From contig NZ_JADOTX010000001.1 of the NCBI RefSeq assembly GCF_015751765.1, positions 1,178,001 through 1,242,000 of the forward strand: 64,000 bases of DNA, in the 5' to 3' direction. Source of the stretch: Micromonospora ureilytica. GTDB taxonomy: Bacteria; Actinomycetota; Actinomycetes; Mycobacteriales; Micromonosporaceae. The notes beneath the pieces were generated by a model. That model had not been told where the DNA came from. It did not search any database and worked only from the letters and a program-made list of their open reading frames with translations. Below, in pieces: positions 58,331 to 64,000 of this stretch. Position 1 is the stretch's first letter, and each line of letters opens with the position of its first letter. The position numbers were made by a program, and so were the translations under genes.

Positions 58331-58996
58331 GTGGACGACGTGGCCGCATCGACGGTGGATGGTGAGCTGGAGAGTGTCAGCCTGGTGGACCTCGCCGTCT
58401 CTCGGCTGACCCGGGAAATCCTCAGCGGCAAGAGCGACCCGGGCGAGCGCCTGGTGGAGGAGCAGTTGACCCGGCGGCTGGGGATCAGCCGGGCCCCGTT
58501 GCGGGAGGCGCTGCGGTTGCTGGCCCAGCAGGGGCTGGTCGAGCACGTGCCCCGGCGTGGGGTCCGGGTAGCCACCCTGTCGGACCGCGACGTGCGGGAG
58601 CTGTACGAGCTGCGTGACGTGTTGGAACGCTTCTCGGTGCGGGCGGGGATCCCGGTCGGTCGGGAGAGCGACCTCGCCGGGCTGCGAGCGACACTGGACC
58701 AGTTGCGGGAGGCGACCCGGGTCGGTGACCGGATGGCGGTCGCCGAGTCACACCGGGAGTTCCACGTCGCGCTGGTGGCGCTCGCCGGTAACCGGCAGCT
58801 CTCTGCCGTGTACGGCTCGATTCTGGTGAAGCTCCAGCTCTACATGGCGATCAACCTGCGCCGGGAGGCGGAGCTGGCGCAGCCGCTGGACGGGGTCCAC
58901 CGGCACGAGCGGTTGTTCGAGGCGGTCGCCGGGGGAGACCCGGAGGAGGTGCTGACCGTGCTCTCCGGGCACGGCGCGCGCTCGTACCTCGGCTAG
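58331..58996 (+). CDS. GntR-family regulator, FadR/FCD type
   Basis: A 221-residue regulator. Winged helix about 18-80 (LTREILSGKSDPGERLVEEQ, RAPLREALRLLAQQGLVEHV), FCD ligand-binding domain about 88-215 with helix residues that can hold a metal or carboxylate (ELYELRDVLERFSVRAGI, SHREFHVALVALAGNRQL). It lies directly upstream of, and co-directional with, the allophanate/biuret operon and is probably its regulator, acting at the palindrome before 59097. GTG 58331 is the first sensible start; no ribosome site is seen. Confidence 0.88.
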   Translation: MDDVAASTVDGELESVSLVDLAVSRLTREILSGKSDPGERLVEEQLTRRLGISRAPLREALRLLAQQGLVEHVPRRGVRVATLSDRDVRELYELRDVLERFSVRAGIPVGRESDLAGLRATLDQLREATRVGDRMAVAESHREFHVALVALAGNRQLSAVYGSILVKLQLYMAINLRREAELAQPLDGVHRHERLFEAVAGGDPEEVLTVLSGHGARSYLG

Positions 58997-59077
58997 CTCG
59001 GGTCAGCCGTGGGCTGGCGGGCCGAGGCCACGCGCCGTCATGTCGTCGTTACGTCGCGCGCAGTTTCCCGTAACAGA

Positions 59078-59096
59078 ACAGTCGACAATCGACTGT
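59078..59096 (+). promoter_or_regulatory. Perfect palindrome and promoter abutting the allophanate hydrolase start
   Basis: ACAGTCGA-CAA-TCGACTGT (59078-59096) ends exactly at the ATG at 59097. GACAAT (59084-59089) inside it is a good -10, 7 bases before the ATG, so the transcript is probably leaderless. The palindrome is the likely operator of the adjacent FadR-type regulator. Confidence 0.7.
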
Positions 59097-60899
59097 ATGC
59101 CAGAGCGAGTAGGGTCCATTGCGGAGCTTCGGTCGGCGTACCGCGAGGGCGGCCTGACCCCGACGGACCAAGCCGAACGCATCCTGGACGGGTTCGCCGG
59201 GCACGACGACGGGCCGGTCTGGATCAGCACCGTCCCGGCCGACCGCCTGCGTGAGCGCGCCGAATCGCTGACCCGCCACGGTGATCCCACACTGCCGCTG
59301 TACGGGATCCCGTTCGCGGTCAAGGACAACATCGACGTGGCCGGCATGGTCACCACGGCGGGCTGCCCCGACTTCGGGTACGAGGCCGCCGAGGATGCTC
59401 CGGTGGTGCGCCGGCTCCTCGACGCCGGCGCGCTGCTGGTCGGCAAGACCAACCTCGACCAGTTCGCCACCGGCCTGACCGGTGCCCGCTCGCCGTACGG
59501 CAGTTGCCAGAGCGTGTTCGGCGGCGGCCTCATCTCCGGGGGTTCCAGCTCCGGCTCGGCGGTCGCGGTCGCCGCGGGCCAGGTCAGCTTCGCCCTGGGT
59601 ACGGACACCGCGGGCTCCGGCCGGGTGCCGGCGGCGCTCAACGGGATTGTCGGCCTCAAGCCCACCCGGGGTCTGCTCAGCACGGCCGGCGTGGTGCCCG
59701 CCTGCCGCTCACTGGACTGCGTGTCGGTCTTCGCCCCCGACGTGGCCGGCGCCCTCGACGTGCTGCACGCCGCCCGTGCCGTCACCCCGGCCGACCCCTG
59801 GGGACGTCCGTTCCCGGCCGAGCGGGTCGTGCCCCGCCCGCCGGGGACACTCCGCCTCGGGGTGCCCCGGGCCGAAGACCTGGAGTTCTTCGGCGACACC
59901 GGTCAGGAAACCCGCTTCGCCGCGGGCGTGGAACGGCTGCGCACCTTCGTCGGGTCCTCCCGGTCGGTGCCGCTCGGTGCCTTCTTCGAGGCGGGCGACC
60001 TGCTCTACCGGGGGCCGTGGGTGGCCGAGCGGCTCGTCGCCCTGGGTGACTTCCTGGGCTCGCACCCCGAGTCGGTCCTCGCGGTGACCCGGGCCGTACT
60101 GGAGACCGGGCGGCGCTACGACGCGATCGACGCCTTCAGGGGTCAGCACCGCCTGCGCGAACTACGAGCGCAGGTCGACCAGCTCTGGCAGGACATCGAC
60201 GTGCTTGTGGTCCCCACCGTCGGCACCACCTTCACCCTCGACGAGATCGCCGAGGACCCGATCGGGCGGAACGCCATGCTCGGCCGCTACACCCAGTTCG
60301 CGAACCTGCTCGACCTGGCCGCGGTGACCGTACCCAACGGGTTCACCAGCTCTGGGCGTCCGGCGAGCCTGACCCTGGTCGGCCCGGCGTTCAGCGACAC
60401 CACCCTGGGCCGGCTGGCCGCCACCCTCACTGAAGGCGGTGCGCCGACCGGGGCGATCGAGGCCGACTCACCGCCGCCCCAGCGCTCGGCGGAACTGCTG
60501 ATCGCCGTGGTCGGCCGGCACCTGACCGGTGAGTCCCGCAACGCCGAGTTGCTCGGGCACGGCGCGGTCCTCGCCGGCGCCGCCCGCACCGCGCCGCTCT
60601 ACCGGCTGTACCGGATGGACACCCCCGATGGCGAGGGACTGCCGGGCCTGGTCCGGGCCGGCCCGGACGGGTCGGCGGGCCACCCGATCGAAGTGGAGCT
60701 GTGGCGGCTGCCCAGCACCGCGCTCGGCGGGCTGCTGGCCGGCGTGCCGGCCCCGCTCTCGCTCGGCTGGGTTCAGCTGCACGACGGTCGGGACGTGCTC
60801 GGTTTCCTCTGCGAAGCGTATGCGGCGGGCCCGCCGGCCGAGGACATCAGCGCCAGCGGCGGGTGGCGGGCGTACCGCCGTTCAGCGGCCCGACGCTGA
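59097..60899 (+). CDS. atzF: Allophanate hydrolase (AtzF type)
   Basis: A 600-residue enzyme that splits allophanate to ammonia and CO2. The amidase-signature domain (about 1-440) has the Ser-cisSer-Lys set: K76 (AVKDNID), cis-Ser at about S150 (GGSSSGS) and nucleophile S174 (TAGSGR). The C-terminal domain (about 460-600) is the AtzF/DUR-type extension (LLGHGAVLAGAARTAPLYRL). No biotin carboxylase part is present. ATG 59097 is used because the promoter and palindrome end there. The biuret hydrolase gene follows 37 bases later. Confidence 0.93.
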   Translation: MPERVGSIAELRSAYREGGLTPTDQAERILDGFAGHDDGPVWISTVPADRLRERAESLTRHGDPTLPLYGIPFAVKDNIDVAGMVTTAGCPDFGYEAAEDAPVVRRLLDAGALLVGKTNLDQFATGLTGARSPYGSCQSVFGGGLISGGSSSGSAVAVAAGQVSFALGTDTAGSGRVPAALNGIVGLKPTRGLLSTAGVVPACRSLDCVSVFAPDVAGALDVLHAARAVTPADPWGRPFPAERVVPRPPGTLRLGVPRAEDLEFFGDTGQETRFAAGVERLRTFVGSSRSVPLGAFFEAGDLLYRGPWVAERLVALGDFLGSHPESVLAVTRAVLETGRRYDAIDAFRGQHRLRELRAQVDQLWQDIDVLVVPTVGTTFTLDEIAEDPIGRNAMLGRYTQFANLLDLAAVTVPNGFTSSGRPASLTLVGPAFSDTTLGRLAATLTEGGAPTGAIEADSPPPQRSAELLIAVVGRHLTGESRNAELLGHGAVLAGAARTAPLYRLYRMDTPDGEGLPGLVRAGPDGSAGHPIEVELWRLPSTALGGLLAGVPAPLSLGWVQLHDGRDVLGFLCEAYAAGPPAEDISASGGWRAYRRSAARR

Positions 60900-60936
60900 C
60901 ACGGAAGCACCAGCGATCACGACAGGAGGCGAGAGG

Positions 60937-61626
60937 ATGGGCAGCATCGGGCCGGTAACGGCCAACCCCTACCCGTGGCCCTACGACGGCGCGGCGGACA
61001 CCGCGCGTACCGCACTGCTCTGCATCGACTGGCAGACCGACTTCTGCGGGCCGGGCGGCTACGTCGACGCGATGGGTTACGACATCGGCCTCACCCGGGC
61101 CGGCCTGCCGGCCACTGCCCGGCTGCTGGAGCACGCACGATCGCTCGGGATGCTTGTCGTACACACCCGGGAGGGACACGACCCGCAGCTGTCGGACCTG
61201 CCGGCGAACAAGCGGTGGCGTTCGGCGCGCATCGGCGCCGAGATCGGCGCCGCCGGCCCGGCCGGCCGGATTCTGGTCAGGGGCGAACCGGGCTGGGAGA
61301 TCGTGCCCGAGGTGGCCCCGGTGGCCGGTGAGGTGATCATCGACAAGCCCGGCAAGGGCGCCTTCTACGCCACCAACCTCGACCTGGTCCTCCGCACCCG
61401 GGGCATCACCCACCTGATCCTCACCGGCATCACCACCGACGTCTGCGTGCACACCACCATGCGCGAGGCGAACGACCGGGGGTACGAGTGCCTGATCCTC
61501 TCCGACTGCACCGGCGCCACCGACAAGGCCAACCACGACGCCGCACTGCACATGGTCACCATGCAGGGGGGCGTCTTCGGCTGCGTCACCACCTCCGACG
61601 ACGTCATCGCCGCCACGGCCAAGTGA
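60937..61626 (+). CDS. biuH: Biuret amidohydrolase (BiuH-like)
   Basis: A 229-residue isochorismatase-like cysteine hydrolase. It cleaves biuret to allophanate and ammonia, feeding the enzyme encoded just upstream. Catalytic residues are D31 (CIDWQTDFCG), K137 (IDKPGKG) and C170 (TTDVCVHT). The blocks NPYPWPYDGA, LPANKRWRSARIG and MQGGVFGCV closely match rhizobial biuret hydrolase as I recall it, making this assignment firmer than family level. AGGAGG precedes ATG 60937. Confidence 0.9.
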   Translation: MGSIGPVTANPYPWPYDGAADTARTALLCIDWQTDFCGPGGYVDAMGYDIGLTRAGLPATARLLEHARSLGMLVVHTREGHDPQLSDLPANKRWRSARIGAEIGAAGPAGRILVRGEPGWEIVPEVAPVAGEVIIDKPGKGAFYATNLDLVLRTRGITHLILTGITTDVCVHTTMREANDRGYECLILSDCTGATDKANHDAALHMVTMQGGVFGCVTTSDDVIAATAK

Positions 61627-61635
61627 GGTGCGCCC

Positions 61636-62325
61636 ATGTTGACCATCGCCGCCGCGAGGCCCGGCCCCTACTCCTTCGACCTCTCGACCACCGCGCTGCT
61701 CGTCATCGACATGCAGCGCGACTTCCTGGAACCCGGCGGGTTCGGTGAGAGCCTGGGCAACGACGTCGGCCAGCTGCGCTCTACCATCGCGCCGCTCGCG
61801 GCACTGTTGGCCGCCGCCCGCGCCGTCGGAATGAGCATCCTGCACACCCGCGAGGGGCACCGGCCCGACCTGTCGGACTGCCCGCCGGCCAAGCTCAGCC
61901 GAGGCGAGCCGAGCAAACGGATCGGTGACCCCGGACCCAAGGGGCGCATCCTGGTCCGTGGCGAGTACGGCCACGACATCATCGACGAGCTGACGCCGCT
62001 GCCCGACGAGCCGGTCATCGACAAGCCCGGCAAGGGCGCCTTCCACGCCACCAACCTGGACGTCCTGCTCACCGAGCGGGGCATCCGCAGCCTTCTGGTC
62101 ACCGGGGTCACCACCGAAGTGTGCGTGCACACCACAGTCCGGGAGGCCAACGATCGCGGGTACGAGTGCCTCGTGCTCGCCGACTGCGTCGGTTCCTACT
62201 TCCCCGAGTTCCACCGGGTCGGACTCGACATGATTGCCGCCCAGGGCGGCATCTTCGGCTGGGTCGCCGACTCGGCGCAGGTACGCGCCGCGCTGCCCAC
62301 CATCCCGTTGCAGCCCTCCTCCTGA
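61636..62325 (+). CDS. Isochorismatase-family amidohydrolase, paralogue of BiuH
   Basis: A 229-residue cysteine hydrolase of the same length and fold as its neighbour. D25 (VIDMQRDF), K130 (IDKPGKG) and C163 (TTEVCVHT) are in place. The substrate-binding segments differ: [20 protein letters not shown] replaces the biuret-type LPANKRWRS block, so a related ureide or carbamoyl compound is likely (for example ureidoacrylate or carbamoyl-sarcosine type). It starts 9 bases after biuH and arose by tandem duplication. Confidence 0.88.
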   Translation: MLTIAAARPGPYSFDLSTTALLVIDMQRDFLEPGGFGESLGNDVGQLRSTIAPLAALLAAARAVGMSILHTREGHRPDLSDCPPAKLSRGEPSKRIGDPGPKGRILVRGEYGHDIIDELTPLPDEPVIDKPGKGAFHATNLDVLLTERGIRSLLVTGVTTEVCVHTTVREANDRGYECLVLADCVGSYFPEFHRVGLDMIAAQGGIFGWVADSAQVRAALPTIPLQPSS

Positions 62326-62337
62326 CCGGGAGCAGCC

Positions 62338-63945
62338 ATGACCTCGACCAAACCCACAGTCGTCCCGCTGCCGTACTGGGTCCGCGGCGACACCAACGCG
62401 TTCTTCGGTTTCGGCGTCAACGTCCTGGTCAACGTGCTCACCCTGACCGGGCTCTGCCTCGCCGTGGTGAACCTTCCCGAGGGGGAGGTGTTCGGCACCA
62501 TCCTGCCGGCGCTCGGCATCGCCCTGGTCGCCGGGAACATCTACTACACCTACCTTGCCCGCCGGTTGGCTCGGCGGGAGAACCGCACCGACGTGACGGC
62601 CCTGCCGTACGGGCCGAGCGTGCCGCACATGTTCATCGTCATCTTCGTCATCATGCTCCCCATCTACCTGCGCACCCAGGATCCCGTGCGGGCCTGGGAG
62701 GCCGGGCTGGCGTGGGCCTTCATCATCGGCGTGATCGTGTTGATCGGCGCGTTCGTCGGGCCCTACATCCGCCGGTACGCGCCCCGGGCCGCGCTGCTCG
62801 GCACCCTCGCCGGAATCTCCATCACGTTCATCTCGATGAACCCGGCCGGGCAGATGTGGCGGATGGCCTGGGTCGCGCTGCCGGTCTTCGCGTTGCTGCT
62901 GATCGGCCTACTGACCGACGTGAAGCTGCCGTTCAACTTCCCGATCGGGCTCGCCGCGCTGCTGCTCGGCACCGCGATCGGCTGGGCCGGTGGGGCGATG
63001 TCGGTGCCGGACGTCACGGCCGCGGCCCGGGACATCGCCATCGCCGTCCCCTCGTTCAAGCTGGACCTGCTCTTCACCGGGCTGGCCGACATGGCGCCCC
63101 TGCTGGCGACTGCGATCCCGCTCGGCGTCTACAACTTCACCGAAGGCATGACGAACGTGGAGAGCGCGGCCACCGCGGGGGACAACTACAACCTGCGCAG
63201 CGTGCTGCTGGCCGACGGCGCGGGCGCGGTGATCGGGGCCGCGCTCGGCTCGCCGTTCCCACCGGCCGTCTATGTCGGGCACCCGGGTTGGAAGGCCGCC
63301 GGTGGACGCAGTGGCTATTCGATGGCGACCGGTGTGGTGATCGCGTTGCTCTGTTTCCTCGGCATGTTCGGGCTGCTCGGCGCGATCTTCCCGACCGCGG
63401 CGATCGTGCCGATCCTGCTCTACATCGGATTGCTGATCGGGGCGCAGGCGTTCCAGGCGACCCCCAGGGCGCACGCCGCGGCCGTGGTCGCCGCGCTGAT
63501 CCCGAACATCGCGGCCTGGGCCACCGGGCAGATCGACAACACCCTGGCGGCGGCCGGTACCACCGCCGCGGCGGTCGGTGACGATGCGCTCAACGGCGCC
63601 GGGGTGATCTACGACGGGCTGCTGGTGCTGGGTCAGGGCGCGATCCTCGCCGGCCTGGTGCTCGGCGCGGTGGTGGTCTTCATCATCGACAAGCGGTTCG
63701 GTCGGGCCGCGATCTTCGCCGGCTCCGGCGCGCTGCTGTCGTTCATCGGGCTGATCCACGGCGAGCGGATCGAGTGGAACGCCAACGGTCAGGTGGCACT
63801 CGGCTACCTCTTCGTCGCGGTGATCTGTGTGGTCTTCGCGCTGGGCCGCCCCACGCCCCGCGAACCGGACCCGGAGGAGGTCGGACCAGATGGAGAGCCT
63901 CGCCGGGGGGTGTCACGGCTCCCGGCCGCGCCGGTGAGTTCCTGA
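62338..63945 (+). CDS. NCS2-like nucleobase/ureide permease
   Basis: A 535-residue membrane protein with about 12-14 helices, of the xanthine/uracil (NCS2/AzgA-like) type. Recognisable segments are PYWVRGDTNAFFGFGVNVLV, TALPYGPSVPHMFIVIFVI and PLGVYNFTEGMTNVESAATA, the last being a substrate-binding-type block. Located in a biuret/allophanate operon, it probably imports biuret, cyanurate or another nitrogen heterocycle. ATG 62338 follows GGGAGC and lies 12 bases after the previous stop. The C-terminal tail is acidic and cytoplasmic. Confidence 0.85.
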   Translation: MTSTKPTVVPLPYWVRGDTNAFFGFGVNVLVNVLTLTGLCLAVVNLPEGEVFGTILPALGIALVAGNIYYTYLARRLARRENRTDVTALPYGPSVPHMFIVIFVIMLPIYLRTQDPVRAWEAGLAWAFIIGVIVLIGAFVGPYIRRYAPRAALLGTLAGISITFISMNPAGQMWRMAWVALPVFALLLIGLLTDVKLPFNFPIGLAALLLGTAIGWAGGAMSVPDVTAAARDIAIAVPSFKLDLLFTGLADMAPLLATAIPLGVYNFTEGMTNVESAATAGDNYNLRSVLLADGAGAVIGAALGSPFPPAVYVGHPGWKAAGGRSGYSMATGVVIALLCFLGMFGLLGAIFPTAAIVPILLYIGLLIGAQAFQATPRAHAAAVVAALIPNIAAWATGQIDNTLAAAGTTAAAVGDDALNGAGVIYDGLLVLGQGAILAGLVLGAVVVFIIDKRFGRAAIFAGSGALLSFIGLIHGERIEWNANGQVALGYLFVAVICVVFALGRPTPREPDPEEVGPDGEPRRGVSRLPAAPVSS

Positions 63946-63971
63946 CCGAACGGACCGAAGGGACGTACCGC

Positions 63972-64000
63972 ATGGAGATCGACCGGACGGACGTGGTCGC
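63972..64000 (+). CDS. Start of next operon gene (partial)
   Basis: GAAGGGACG lies in front of ATG 63972, which opens MEIDRTDVV and runs off the right edge. The 26-base gap and same direction make it part of the ureide operon. Nothing can be said about its function from 9 codons. Confidence 0.6.

Noticed and set aside
1-64000. CRISPR arrays, tRNA/rRNA genes, prophage or complete insertion sequences
   Set aside because: No regularly spaced repeats, cloverleaf-like sequences, transposase or integrase reading frames were seen.

Overview
The window reads as chromosomal DNA of a high-GC, spore-forming actinomycete. The closest overall feel is Micromonosporaceae (Micromonospora or a relative), but this is inference from gene content and codon use, not from a marker gene. 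About 63 protein genes are supported. I see no tRNA, rRNA, CRISPR array, complete insertion sequence or prophage. Many genes overlap by 4 bases or abut, so operons are clear.

Layout. 1-562: end of a class A beta-lactamase-like protein. 615-10108: a uronate-oligosaccharide island with a DeoR/LacI hybrid regulator divergent from a DUF2264 enzyme, a lipoprotein sugar-binding protein, two permeases, a YesL-like protein, a GH88 unsaturated glucuronyl hydrolase and an IolB/KduI-type isomerase. 10268-11070: an ArsR regulator and SRPBCC pair that appears autoregulated. 11234-18227: a SigK/RskA cell-surface regulon (fasciclin lipoprotein, sulfite-oxidase-like enzyme, CHRD-like protein, class F sortase, ECF sigma factor, anti-sigma factor, membrane pseudokinase) with three near-identical promoters. 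18249-27504: membrane and stress genes (MscS, DUF1345, DUF2267, TMEM175-like, PfpI, aldo/keto reductase, zinc alcohol dehydrogenase). 27723-30206: a copper polysaccharide monooxygenase under a CebR-type operator, with two small neighbours.

30340-37961 is a complete ram/amf-type cluster: a LanKC class III synthetase, a 39-residue SapB-like precursor, two half-ABC exporters and two atypical response regulators placed convergently. 39633-42163 is the most unusual locus: one protein joining a caspase-like protease, a GAF-like region and an intact-looking EAL domain, overlapped by a small protein resembling the effector-associated components of conflict systems. 42234-44514: a YtrA-type GntR regulator with an ABC transporter. 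44582-48770: a phosphotransferase-like protein, a solute-binding/VWA protein and a Ser/Thr kinase.

49029-58188 mixes small acidic proteins, a cyclase-family hydrolase, a ThDP enzyme, a GAF-ANTAR regulator, a molybdopterin enzyme lacking its N-terminal iron-sulfur cysteines, an HPP protein and a stress SDR. 58331-63945 is a biuret/allophanate nitrogen-scavenging operon (FadR-type regulator, allophanate hydrolase, biuret amidohydrolase, a paralogue, NCS2-type permease).

Two promoter families tie distant genes together. CCATCC-N16-CGAAT (SigK type) occurs three times in the SigK region. G(T/G)TT- or GTGT-N15-GGGNAN (SigB/SigF general-stress type) occurs in front of at least five, perhaps seven, stress-type genes.
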